Assembly (NCBI RefSeq): GCF_019049285.1
Contig: NZ_JAGMUL010000062.1
Coordinates: 213,980 to 277,979, forward strand
DNA: 64,000 nt
Reading direction: 5' to 3'
Source: Streptomyces sp. AC550_RSS872
GTDB taxonomy: Bacteria; Actinomycetota; Actinomycetes; Streptomycetales; Streptomycetaceae
Position 1 is the stretch's first letter, and each line of letters opens with the position of its first letter. Made by a program: the position numbers and the translations under genes. The notes beneath the pieces were generated by a model. It was not told where the DNA came from, searched no databases, and saw nothing but the letters and a program-made list of their open reading frames with translations. Positions 52,232 to 60,812 of the stretch are shown piece after piece.

Positions 52232-54160
52232 GTGCCGCTGCTGACCCGCATCACGGGACCGCGCGATCTGGACCGGCTCAGCCCTGAGCAGCTGGACCAG
52301 CTGGCAGAGGAGATCCGCACCTTCCTCGTCGAGGCGGTTTCCAAGACCGGCGGCCACCTCGGCCCCAACCTCGGTGTGGTGGAGCTGACCATCGCCCTGC
52401 ACCGGGTCTTCGACTCGCCGAGGGACAAGGTGCTCTGGGACACCGGTCACCAGTCCTACGTGCACAAGCTGCTCACCGGCCGCCAGGACTTCAGCAGGCT
52501 GAAGAAGAAGGGTGGCCTGTCCGGCTACCCCTCGCAGGCCGAGTCCGAGCACGACGTCATCGAGAACAGCCACGCCTCGACCGTCCTCGGCTGGGCCGAC
52601 GGGCTCGCGAAAGCCAACCAGCTGCGCAAGCGCGACGACCATGTCGTGGCCGTCATCGGTGACGGCGCGCTGACCGGCGGTATGGCCTGGGAGGCGCTGA
52701 ACAACATCGCCGAGGCCAAGGACCGCCCCCTCGTCATCGTCGTCAACGACAACGAGCGGTCGTACGCGCCGACGATCGGCGGTCTCGCCAACCACCTGGC
52801 GACGCTGCGCACCACCGACGGCTACGAGCGCTTCCTCACCCGCACCAAGGAGATCCTCGACCGCACCCCGGTCGTCGGCAAGCCGCTCTACGAGACCCTG
52901 CACGGCGCCAAGAAGGGCCTCAAGGACTTCATCGCGCCGCAGGGCATGTTCGAGGACCTCGGCCTGAAGTACGTCGGGCCGATCGACGGCCACGACATCG
53001 AGGCCCTGGAGTCGGCGCTCGCGCGCGCCAAGCGGTTCGGCGGCCCGGTCATCGTGCACTGCCTCACCGAGAAGGGCCGCGGCTACCAGCCCGCCCTCCA
53101 GGACGAGGCCGACCGCTTCCACGGCATCGGCCCCATCCACCCCGACACGGGTCTGCCGATCAAGGCCTCGGGCGCCGACTGGACCTCCGTCTTCGGCGAC
53201 GAGATGGTCAAGCTCGGCAAGGAGCGCGAGGACATCGTGGCGATCACCGCGGCGATGCTCCAGCCGGTCGGCCTGAAGAAGTTCGCGGACACCTTCCCGG
53301 ACCGGATCTACGACGTCGGCATCGCCGAGCAGCACGGCGCGGTGTCCGCGGCCGGCCTGGCCACGGGCGGCGTGCACCCCGTGTTCGCCGTCTACGCCAC
53401 CTTCCTCAACCGCGCCTTCGACCAGGTCCTCATGGACGTGGCACTGCACAAGTGCGGCGTCACCTTCGTGCTCGACCGGGCCGGCGTCACCGGTACCGAC
53501 GGCGCCTCCCACAACGGCATGTGGGACATGTCGATCCTCCAGGTCGTCCCCGGCCTCAGGCTCGCCGCCCCGCGCGACGCCGACCAGGTCCGGGCCCAGC
53601 TGCGCGAAGCCGTCCAGGTGAAGGACGCGCCGACCGTCGTCCGCTTCTCCAAGGGCGCCGTCGGCCCCGCCGTCCCCGCCGTGGGCCGGGTGGGCGGCAT
53701 GGACGTCCTGCGCGAGCCGGGGACGGACACGCCCGACGTGCTGCTCGTCTCCGTCGGCGCCCTCGCCCCCATGTGCCTGGAGATCGCCGACCTGCTCGAC
53801 AAGCAGGGCATCACCACCACCGTCGTCGACCCGCGCTGGGTCAAGCCCGTCGACGAGGCCATGGCCCCGCTCGCCGAGCGGCACCGCGTGGTCGTCACCG
53901 TCGAGGACAACTCACGGGTCGGCGGCGTCGGCTCGGCGGTCGCCCAAGCCCTGCGCGACGCGGGCGTCGACCTCCCGCTGCGTGACTTCGGCATCCCGCC
54001 GCGCTTCCTCGACCACGCCTCCCGCGCCGAGGTGATGGCGGAGATCGGCCTCACCGCCCCGGACATCGCCCGCCAGGTCACCGGTCTTGTCTCCAAGCTG
54101 GACGGCCGGTTCGACCGTACGGCGGCCGAGGTCGACTCGGTGGAGCCCGCGCGCGACTGA
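52232..54160 (+). CDS. dxs: 1-deoxy-D-xylulose-5-phosphate synthase
   Basis: A 642-residue thiamine-diphosphate enzyme that condenses pyruvate and glyceraldehyde 3-phosphate, the first step of the MEP isoprenoid pathway. The TPP motif is GDGALTGGMAWEALNNIAEAKDRPLVIVVNDN. The catalytic-His segment is DTGHQSYVHKLLTGR, and DRAGVTGTDGASHNGMWDMS belongs to the transketolase-like Pyr domain. Length is normal. GTG start with AAGGAGG. A terminator follows. Confidence 0.97.
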   Translation: MPLLTRITGPRDLDRLSPEQLDQLAEEIRTFLVEAVSKTGGHLGPNLGVVELTIALHRVFDSPRDKVLWDTGHQSYVHKLLTGRQDFSRLKKKGGLSGYPSQAESEHDVIENSHASTVLGWADGLAKANQLRKRDDHVVAVIGDGALTGGMAWEALNNIAEAKDRPLVIVVNDNERSYAPTIGGLANHLATLRTTDGYERFLTRTKEILDRTPVVGKPLYETLHGAKKGLKDFIAPQGMFEDLGLKYVGPIDGHDIEALESALARAKRFGGPVIVHCLTEKGRGYQPALQDEADRFHGIGPIHPDTGLPIKASGADWTSVFGDEMVKLGKEREDIVAITAAMLQPVGLKKFADTFPDRIYDVGIAEQHGAVSAAGLATGGVHPVFAVYATFLNRAFDQVLMDVALHKCGVTFVLDRAGVTGTDGASHNGMWDMSILQVVPGLRLAAPRDADQVRAQLREAVQVKDAPTVVRFSKGAVGPAVPAVGRVGGMDVLREPGTDTPDVLLVSVGALAPMCLEIADLLDKQGITTTVVDPRWVKPVDEAMAPLAERHRVVVTVEDNSRVGGVGSAVAQALRDAGVDLPLRDFGIPPRFLDHASRAEVMAEIGLTAPDIARQVTGLVSKLDGRFDRTAAEVDSVEPARD

Positions 54161-54181
54161 CGTCCACTCACAGGGCCGCAA

Positions 54182-54221
54182 GGGCCGGTTTCACCGCCGT
54201 GAAGGGTGGTGAAACCGGCCC
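54182..54221 (+). terminator. Terminator of dxs
   Basis: GGGCCGGTTTCACC (54182-54195) and GGTGAAACCGGCCC (54208-54221) form a perfect 14-bp stem with a 12-base loop, 21 bases after the dxs stop. Confidence 0.85.
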
Positions 54222-54307
54222 ATCTGTGTGAATACACCCGCGTCGGGGCATGCGTACCACGCCCCCTCTCGATCATGTCGAGGACGACAAGCGTGGGAGG
54301 TTTGACC

Positions 54308-55831
54308 GTGAGCAGCACACTCTTCCGGACGAAGAGAGTCGAGCAGTCCATCCTCGATACCGAGGAGCCAGAGCACGCGCTCAAGAAGTCCTTGTCCGCG
54401 CTGGATCTGACCGTCTTCGGCGTCGGCGTCATCATCGGCACCGGTATTTTCGTGCTCACCGGCACCGTCGCGAAGAACAACGCCGGGCCCGCGGTGGCCC
54501 TGGCGTTCGTCGCGGCCGGTGTCGCCTGCGCGCTGGCCGCCCTCTGTTATGCGGAGTTCGCCTCCACGGTCCCGGTCGCCGGGTCCGCGTACACCTTCTC
54601 GTACGCCTCCCTCGGCGAACTGCCCGCCTGGATCATCGGCTGGGACCTGGTCCTGGAGTTCGCGCTCGGGACGGCGGTGGTGGCCGTCGGCTGGTCGGGT
54701 TACATCCAGTCGCTGATGGACAACGCGGGCTGGGAGATGCCGGCGGCCCTGGGGAGCCGGGAGGGCGCCGACACCTTCGGCTTCGACATCCTCGCCGCCG
54801 TCCTCGTCCTCGTCCTCACCTGCATCCTCGTGGTCGGCATGAAGCTGTCCGCGCGGATCACGTCCCTGGTCGTGGCCATCAAGGTGACCGTCGTCCTGGT
54901 CGTGATCATCGCGGGCGCGTTCCTGATCGACGGCGACAACTACGACCCCTTCATCCCGAAGCAGAAGGCCGTGGAGGCCGGGGAGAGTCTCCAGGCACCA
55001 CTGATCCAGCTGATGTTCGGCTGGGCACCCTCCAACTTCGGCGTGATGGGCATCTTCACCGCCGCCTCGGTCGTGTTCTTCGCCTTCATCGGCTTCGACG
55101 TCGTGGCCACCGCCGCCGAGGAGACCAAGAACCCGCAGCGCGACATGCCGCGCGGCATCATCGGCTCCCTCATCATCTGCACCACCCTGTACGTCGCCGT
55201 GTCCATCGTCGTCACCGGCATGCAGCACTACAGCCAGCTGTCCGTGGACGCCCCGCTCGCCGACGCCTTCAAGGCCACCGGGCACCCCTGGTTCGCGGGC
55301 TTCATCAGCTTCGGCGCCGCGGTCGGCCTCACGACGGTCTGCATGATCCTGCTCCTCGGCCAGACCCGCGTGTTCTTCGCGATGAGCCGCGACGGACTGC
55401 TGCCCCGCTTCTTCTCCCACGTCCACCCGAAGTTCAAGACCCCGCACCGCCCGACCATCCTGCTCGGCGTGATCATCGCGGTCCTCGCCGGCTTCACCCC
55501 GCTGACCGAACTCGCCGCCCTGGTGAACATCGGCACCCTGTTCGCCTTCGTGGTCGTGGCCATCGGCGTGATCATCCTCCGCAAGACCCGCCCCGACCTG
55601 CACCGGGCCTTCCGCACCCCCTGGGTGCCGGTCATTCCGATCCTGTCGGTGTGCGCCTCGCTGTGGCTGATGATCAACCTGCCCGCCGAGACATGGGTCC
55701 GCTTCGCCATCTGGATGGCCGCCGGCTTCTTCGTCTACTTCCTCTACGGCCGCTCCCACAGCCGCCTCGGACGGCACGAGGAGACGACCGTCGCCGAGGT
55801 GGAGAAGGGGGAGCCCGGGAACACCGCGTGA
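54308..55831 (+). CDS. APC-superfamily amino acid permease (cationic amino acid transporter type)
   Basis: A 507-residue permease with about twelve transmembrane helices. The first conserved helix is LTVFGVGVIIGTGIFVLTGTVAKNNAGPAVALAF (GIGTGIF-type substrate loop). FFAFIGFDVVATAAEETKNPQRDMPRGI is the signature of the CAT/YfnA group. The substrate is probably a basic amino acid, but sequence cannot settle it. GTG start with GGGAGG. It lies between the dxs terminator and the convergent NYN-like gene. Confidence 0.88.
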   Translation: MSSTLFRTKRVEQSILDTEEPEHALKKSLSALDLTVFGVGVIIGTGIFVLTGTVAKNNAGPAVALAFVAAGVACALAALCYAEFASTVPVAGSAYTFSYASLGELPAWIIGWDLVLEFALGTAVVAVGWSGYIQSLMDNAGWEMPAALGSREGADTFGFDILAAVLVLVLTCILVVGMKLSARITSLVVAIKVTVVLVVIIAGAFLIDGDNYDPFIPKQKAVEAGESLQAPLIQLMFGWAPSNFGVMGIFTAASVVFFAFIGFDVVATAAEETKNPQRDMPRGIIGSLIICTTLYVAVSIVVTGMQHYSQLSVDAPLADAFKATGHPWFAGFISFGAAVGLTTVCMILLLGQTRVFFAMSRDGLLPRFFSHVHPKFKTPHRPTILLGVIIAVLAGFTPLTELAALVNIGTLFAFVVVAIGVIILRKTRPDLHRAFRTPWVPVIPILSVCASLWLMINLPAETWVRFAIWMAAGFFVYFLYGRSHSRLGRHEETTVAEVEKGEPGNTA

Positions 55832-55868
55832 CCGACCCCGACGCTCAGGGGCCGCGTACGGCAGCCGG

Positions 55869-56240
55869 CTACGGCCGAACCGTACGCGGCCCCGCCACGT
55901 CCGCCCCCAACTCCGTGACCCTGCGCCGCAGTTCCCGATCCGCGGTCACCACCAGACAGGCCCGCCCGGCTGCCCGCTCCACCAACTCGACCATGTGGTC
56001 GTCCCCGCTCCCGGCAGCGGACTCCACCCGAACGCCCGGCACGGACTCCACACCCCGAGCGGCCCCCTCCACCACGAGCACGATCTCCACGGGTCCCGCA
56101 CGCCCGGGCACCCCGTCCGCCGCCAGCCGGTCCCGCAGCCGCTCCGCGGCCCCGCGTCGATCCCGCCACCAGCCGTCCGGCACCGACCCGACGACATTCG
56201 CGGCGTCGACGATCACGAGCAGGGGAGCGTCCTCATTCAT
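55869..56240 (-). CDS. Small NYN/PIN-like protein
   Basis: A 123-residue protein beginning with an acidic strand LLVIVDAANVVGSVPDGWWRDRRGAAERLRDRL. The second acidic site is SGDDHMVELVER and the third VVTADRELRRRV. This order of Asp residues (DAANV, DD, TADREL) is that of NYN/PIN-fold nucleases. Streptomyces homologues are often labelled NTP pyrophosphohydrolase, which the motifs do not support. It is convergent with the permease gene and starts 29 bases downstream of the dehydrogenase stop, so they may share an operon. Confidence 0.7.
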   Translation of the reverse strand: MNEDAPLLVIVDAANVVGSVPDGWWRDRRGAAERLRDRLAADGVPGRAGPVEIVLVVEGAARGVESVPGVRVESAAGSGDDHMVELVERAAGRACLVVTADRELRRRVTELGADVAGPRTVRP

Positions 56241-56269
56241 GGGGGCAAGGGTCGCACGGCGGGCAGGGC

Positions 56270-57184
56270 CTACTTCCCCTCCCCCTTCTCCTTCCCGTCC
56301 CCCTTCAACTCCTCGAAGCTCGCGAAGTACGCCGCCGCCATGTCCTCGGCCCCGTGTCCCTGCGCGTCCGCCCGTTCGAACCGCTCCGCGCTCGCCGCGG
56401 CCACGTCCAGGCGGGCGCCGTACCGCTCACCCGCCTCCACGATCAGTCGCGCGTCCTTCGCCGCCGTGCGCACCGCGAAGGCGGCCGGGGACAGCCCGTC
56501 GTTCAGCACCAGCCCGGTCTTGGCGCGCAGATACCCCATGTCGAGCGGGCCGCCGTCGATCACCTCGAAGAACCGCTGCGGATCCACGTCCAGTGCCTTG
56601 GACAGTGCCAGCACCTCACCGGCCGCGTTGGTCACCGCCAGCACCCAGCTGTTGGCGACCAGCTTCAGGCGTGTCGCGGTGCCGGCCCCGCCGTCCTCCC
56701 CGGTCCACACCGTACGGGCGCCCACGGCGTCGAAGACCGGCGTCACCGTCGGCCGGCCCTCGACCGGCCCCGCCGCCAGCACGGTGAGCTGACCGGCCTC
56801 GGCGGGCTGGCGGGTGCCGAGCATCGGGGCGTCGTAGAAGACGAGTCCGTGCTCGCGGGCGAAGGCGGCCAGGCCGGCGATGCCCTCGATGCCGGCGGTC
56901 GTCGACTGCACCCACGCGGCACCCGAGCGCAGGGCGGGCGCCGCCTCGCGCATGACGTCCAGGGTCGCGGGACCGTCGTGCAGCATGGTCAGGACGACGT
57001 CGGCGCCCCGGACCGCCTCGGCGGCGGTGCCGGCGACGAAGGCACCGTCGGCGGCCAGGGGCTCGGCCTTGGCGCGGGTGCGGTTCCAGACGCGGACGGT
57101 GTGCCCCGCCCTCGCGAGGTTGCGGGCCATCGCGGCGCCCATGATGCCGGTGCCCAGGACGCTCACGGTGAGCTTGTCGGTCAT
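56270..57184 (-). CDS. NAD(P)-dependent beta-hydroxyacid dehydrogenase family protein
   Basis: A 304-residue member of the 6-phosphogluconate/3-hydroxyisobutyrate dehydrogenase family. The dinucleotide fold is at the N-terminus (TVSVLGTGIMGAAMARNLARAGHTVRVWNRT). The substrate segment YDAPMLGTRQPAEAGQLTVLAAG replaces the usual DAPVSGG. The catalytic Lys lies in ATRLKLVANSWVLA. It ends with a Lys/Glu-rich tail (KGDGKEKGEGK). The ATG at 57184 has only a weak GGAAG site. Substrate unknown; glyoxylate or succinate-semialdehyde reductases are close relatives. Confidence 0.85.
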   Translation of the reverse strand: MTDKLTVSVLGTGIMGAAMARNLARAGHTVRVWNRTRAKAEPLAADGAFVAGTAAEAVRGADVVLTMLHDGPATLDVMREAAPALRSGAAWVQSTTAGIEGIAGLAAFAREHGLVFYDAPMLGTRQPAEAGQLTVLAAGPVEGRPTVTPVFDAVGARTVWTGEDGGAGTATRLKLVANSWVLAVTNAAGEVLALSKALDVDPQRFFEVIDGGPLDMGYLRAKTGLVLNDGLSPAAFAVRTAAKDARLIVEAGERYGARLDVAAASAERFERADAQGHGAEDMAAAYFASFEELKGDGKEKGEGK

Positions 57185-57324
57185 GACGTCGACTTCCTGT
57201 TCTCGTACGGACGTTGCTACCAGTGAGGTGATCAAGATCATGGTCACACGCATGAGGCCGTCTCCACATGCCCTGAAGCCGGGGACCTGAAGCCCGGCAT
57301 GATTCTGCGCACCGTGGACGGCAG

Positions 57325-57440
57325 CACGGTCAGGGTCGAGAGCACGCTTCTGCGGTTCCTTGATGACGGCGAGTTCGATGCCCTGCTCCAGAAGCAGGGT
57401 GGTAGCCAGGGGGAAGCTCCCGCCGAACCACGGGTTCCCG
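57325..57440 (-). pseudogene. Scar of a tyrosine recombinase (integrase)
   Basis: Within the 370-base gap 57185-57554, the minus strand encodes FPLATTLLLEQGIELAVIKE, closely resembling the catalytic HxLRHTxATLLLEQG-x-xLxxIxELLGH region of phage-type integrases in Streptomyces. The frame breaks on both sides, the ATTLLLEQG segment lacks the Arg of the active site, and nothing downstream matches. It is a decayed fragment. The remainder of the gap has no recognised feature apart from the start region of the next gene. Confidence 0.5.
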
Positions 57441-57554
57441 CCGGACCCGATCTGACGCGGTCCGGTGTGTGCGGCGCAAGGCCGCCATGGCGCCGTGCGC
57501 CCAGAAGCCGGGGGCGGCAGCCGACCGCAGGTCCTCCCCGCATATGGTGATCCG

Positions 57555-58571
57555 GTGAACGGCGACTGGCTCATCCGCGGCCGCGACGGCCGCCTCAGCG
57601 TCTACCTGCCGACCGACGAGGCCGTCCTGTGCCGGGCGGAACTCGGATCCGGCGGCCCCTGGGAACCCCCGCGCAAGGTCGGCGGCGACCAGAAGCTGCG
57701 CCCCGGCCCCGCGGTCGGCCAGGGCGCCGACGCCTACGCCCATCTGGCCGCCTGGCGACCCACCAAGGCCGGCGAGGCGGGCCTCGTCCACTCCACGCAC
57801 TTCCGCCCGCGGCTGGCCGCCCTGGACTGGATGGTCATAGGCCACCCGGACAAGGCCGGAGACCGCACCGGCACGCCCGCCGTCACGGTGGACGCGCAGG
57901 GGCGGGCCCACGTCTTCGTCCGGAACAAGGGCGGCGGCGTGAGCATGCGCGGCCAGAAGGAGGTCGGTGGCTGGGGCCCCTGGCGTGACCTCAAGGGCCG
58001 TGACGTACAGGACGACTTGGCCGCCGTGACCGGCGAGTCCGGGCTCGTGGAGCTGTACGCGGCCGTCCCGGAAGCCCTGCTGCACTGGCGGCAGGAGAAG
58101 CCGGGTGCCGTCCCGGTCCTGGAGGAGGCGATGGAGACCCCGGTCCGCCCGGGCACCCTGCACGCCCTGGCCACCTCCGCGGAACACACCACCCTCTTCT
58201 TCGCCGACGACTCCGGCGACCTGCGTGCCTGGCGCCCCGGCACCAAGCCGGTGACCCTGCTGGCCTCCGCGGGTCCCGGCCCGGTCTCCGCGATCCGCTG
58301 CGAACTCGACGGCCACGACTGCACGTTGCTCGCCCAGCGCTCCACGAGCGGCCGCGTGGCCTTCGCCGCGTATCCGACGGAGCAGGAGCCGGCGGGCGCG
58401 TGGTGGACCGAGTCGGGACCGCAGCTGCCGCTGGACGCGGTGGTGGCACTGGCGCTGGACGAGGAGGGCCGCGTGGTGGCGGCCACGCTGTCGCCGTCCA
58501 CGGGGCAGCTGCTCATCACCCGGCGCAAGGACGAACCGGGACTGGCGCTGGAGGCGTGGCGCGAAGTGTAG
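57555..58571 (+). CDS. Hypothetical protein, beta-propeller-like
   Basis: A 338-residue protein that I cannot assign to a named family. It has recurrent strand pairs with Trp-Gly-Pro-Trp turns (GGPWEPPRKVG; GGWGPWRDLKG) and sugar-lectin-like repeats (VDAQGRAHVFVRNKGGGVSMRGQK; VTGESGLVELYAAVPEALLHWRQ). These suggest a five- to seven-bladed propeller such as a tachylectin- or sialidase-like fold. No signal peptide is present. GTG start at 57555. It is convergent with fadB across a bidirectional terminator. Confidence 0.7.
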   Translation: MNGDWLIRGRDGRLSVYLPTDEAVLCRAELGSGGPWEPPRKVGGDQKLRPGPAVGQGADAYAHLAAWRPTKAGEAGLVHSTHFRPRLAALDWMVIGHPDKAGDRTGTPAVTVDAQGRAHVFVRNKGGGVSMRGQKEVGGWGPWRDLKGRDVQDDLAAVTGESGLVELYAAVPEALLHWRQEKPGAVPVLEEAMETPVRPGTLHALATSAEHTTLFFADDSGDLRAWRPGTKPVTLLASAGPGPVSAIRCELDGHDCTLLAQRSTSGRVAFAAYPTEQEPAGAWWTESGPQLPLDAVVALALDEEGRVVAATLSPSTGQLLITRRKDEPGLALEAWREV

Positions 58572-58630
58572 GCGGCACAAAGGGTTCCGCGGTACGCGAG
58601 TGGTTCTGTGAAGCGCCCGCAGCAAACGCC

Positions 58631-58664
58631 GATGCCCGGCACATCCGCCGATGTGCCGGGCATC
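58631..58664. terminator. Bidirectional terminator between convergent genes
   Basis: GATGCCCGGCACATC (58631-58645) and GATGTGCCGGGCATC (58650-58664) form a perfect 15-bp stem with a four-base loop, placed between the hypothetical gene and fadB. Confidence 0.9.
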
Positions 58665-58682
58665 CTCATGCCGTACGACGCC

Positions 58683-60812
58683 TTACACGGGGACGCTGGC
58701 CACGCCCGGCGCCAGGAACTTCTTGCCGTTCACGCGCTCGGAGACACCCTCGCGGTCCAGGTACGGCGTGATGCCGCCCAGGTGGAAGGGCCAGCCGGCG
58801 CCCGTGATCAGGCAGAGGTCGATGTCCTGGGCCTCGGCGACGACGCCCTCGTCGAGCATGAGCCCGATCTCCTGGGCGACGGCGTCGAGGACGCGGTCAC
58901 GGACCTGCTCCTCGGTCAGGACGGAGTCGCCCTGCTTCAGCAGCGCGGCGACCTCCGGGTCCAGCTCCGGCTTCCCGCTGTCGTAGACGTAGAAGCCGCG
59001 CTTGCCCGCCTTGACGACAGCCGCGAGGTTCGGGGAGACCGTGAAGCGGTCCGGGAAGGCCCGGTTGAGGGTCTCCGAGACGTGCAGCCCGATCGCGGGA
59101 CCGACCAGCTCCAGCAGGACGAGAGGTGACATCGGCAGGCCCAGGGGCTCCACCGCCTTCTCCGCCACCTCGACCGGCGTGCCCTCGTCGATGACGTTCT
59201 GGATCTCGCCCATGAAGCGGGTGAGGATGCGGTTCACGACGAACGCCGGGGCGTCCTTCGTCAGGACCGCGGTCTTCTTCAGCTTCTTGGCGACGGCGAA
59301 GGCCGTGGCCAGCGAGGCGTCGTCCGTCTTCTCGCCGCGGACGATCTCCAGCAGCGGCAGCACCGCGACCGGGTTGAAGAAGTGGAAGCCCACGACCCGC
59401 TCGGGGTGCTTCAGCTTCGACGCCATCTCGGAGACCGACAGCGAGGAGGTGTTCGTCGCGAAGATGGCGTGCGCCGGGGCGACCGCCTCGACCTCCGCGA
59501 ACACCTGCTGCTTGACGCCGATCTCCTCGAACACGGCTTCGATGACGAAGTCCGCGTCGGAGAAGCCCTCCGCCTTGTCCAGCACACCGGTGACCAGCGC
59601 CTTGAGGCGGTTGGCCTTGTCCTGGTTGATACGGCCCTTGCCGAGCAGCTTCTCGATCTCGGCGTGGACGTAGCCCACACCCTTGTCGACGCGCTCCTGG
59701 TCGATGTCGGTCAGTACGACCGGCACCTCCAGGCGGCGCAGGAAGAGCAGCGCCAGCTGCGAGGCCATCAGGCCTGCGCCGACCACACCGACCTTGGTGA
59801 CCGGACGCGCCAGGTTCTTGTCCGGCGCACCGGCCGGGCGCTTGCCGCGCTTCTGCACCAGGTTGAAGGCGTAGATGCCGGACCGCAGTTCGCCACCCAT
59901 GATCAGGTCGGCGAGCGCCTTGTCCTCGGCGTCGTAACCCTGCTGGAGGTCGCCGTTCTTGGCGGCGGCGATGATGTCGAGGGCGCGGTAGGCGGCCGGA
60001 GCGGCCCCGTGCACCTTGCTGTCCGCGATGAAACGGCCCTTGGCGACGGCCTGGTCCCAGCCCTCACCGCGGTCGATCACCGGACGGTCGACCTCGACGT
60101 CGCCCTTCAGCACCTGGGCGGTCCAGATCAGCGACTGCTCCAGGAAGTCGGCGCCCTCGAAGATGGCGTCGGCGATACCGAGGTCGAAGACCTGCTGGCC
60201 CTTGAGCTGCTTGTTCTGGTTGAGGCTGTTCTCGATGATCACCGAGACGGCCTTGTCGGCACCGATCAGGTTCGGCAGGATCGTGCAGCCGCCCCAGCCC
60301 GGTACCAGACCGAGGAAGACCTCGGGGAGCGAGAAGGCCGGGAGCGCCTTCGAGACGGTCCGGTACTTGCAGTGCAGACCGACCTCGACGCCACCGCCCA
60401 TCGCGGCACCGTTGTAGTACGCGAAGGTCGGGACCGCGAGGCCCGCGAGGCGCTTGAAGACCTCGTGGCCGCCCTTGCCGATGGCCAGCGCGTCCTTGTG
60501 CTCCTTCAGCAGCTCGACGCCCTTGAGGTCGGCGCCGACCGCGAAGATGAACGGCTTGCCGGTGATGCCGACGCCGACGATGTCACCGGCGGCGGCCTCG
60601 GCCTCGACCTGGTCGATGGCGGTGTCGAGGTTCGCCAGCGACTGCGGGCCGAAGGTGGTCGGCTTGGTGTGGTCGAAGCCGTTGTCCAGCGTGATGAGCG
60701 CGAAGCGCCCGGCGCCGTACGGCAGGTCCAGGTGACGTACGTGCGCGGACGTCACGACCTCGTCCGGGAACAGCTCGGCCGCGCCCTTCAGGAGTTCAGC
60801 GGTGGTGCTCAC
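58683..60812 (-). CDS. fadB: Multifunctional fatty-acid oxidation protein (enoyl-CoA hydratase / 3-hydroxyacyl-CoA dehydrogenase)
   Basis: A 709-residue beta-oxidation enzyme. Residues ~30-270 are a crotonase domain (GKPFIFAVGADLKGV oxyanion loop; LPEVFLGLVPGWGG). Then comes the NAD-binding 3-hydroxyacyl-CoA dehydrogenase (VGVVGAGLMASQLALLFL) with its catalytic HFFNP motif (VVGFHFFNPVAVLPL) and two C-terminal dehydrogenase domains. It converts trans-2-enoyl-CoA to 3-ketoacyl-CoA. The GTG start overlaps the thiolase stop (GTGA), so fadA-fadB is one operon. The NAD loop has GLM rather than GTM. Confidence 0.95.
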   Translation of the reverse strand: MSTTAELLKGAAELFPDEVVTSAHVRHLDLPYGAGRFALITLDNGFDHTKPTTFGPQSLANLDTAIDQVEAEAAAGDIVGVGITGKPFIFAVGADLKGVELLKEHKDALAIGKGGHEVFKRLAGLAVPTFAYYNGAAMGGGVEVGLHCKYRTVSKALPAFSLPEVFLGLVPGWGGCTILPNLIGADKAVSVIIENSLNQNKQLKGQQVFDLGIADAIFEGADFLEQSLIWTAQVLKGDVEVDRPVIDRGEGWDQAVAKGRFIADSKVHGAAPAAYRALDIIAAAKNGDLQQGYDAEDKALADLIMGGELRSGIYAFNLVQKRGKRPAGAPDKNLARPVTKVGVVGAGLMASQLALLFLRRLEVPVVLTDIDQERVDKGVGYVHAEIEKLLGKGRINQDKANRLKALVTGVLDKAEGFSDADFVIEAVFEEIGVKQQVFAEVEAVAPAHAIFATNTSSLSVSEMASKLKHPERVVGFHFFNPVAVLPLLEIVRGEKTDDASLATAFAVAKKLKKTAVLTKDAPAFVVNRILTRFMGEIQNVIDEGTPVEVAEKAVEPLGLPMSPLVLLELVGPAIGLHVSETLNRAFPDRFTVSPNLAAVVKAGKRGFYVYDSGKPELDPEVAALLKQGDSVLTEEQVRDRVLDAVAQEIGLMLDEGVVAEAQDIDLCLITGAGWPFHLGGITPYLDREGVSERVNGKKFLAPGVASVPV

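Noticed and set aside
57299..57550. Forward 83-codon frame between the dehydrogenase and the hypothetical gene
   Set aside because: No ribosome site, codon third positions not biased, and it is opposite to the integrase-like scar.
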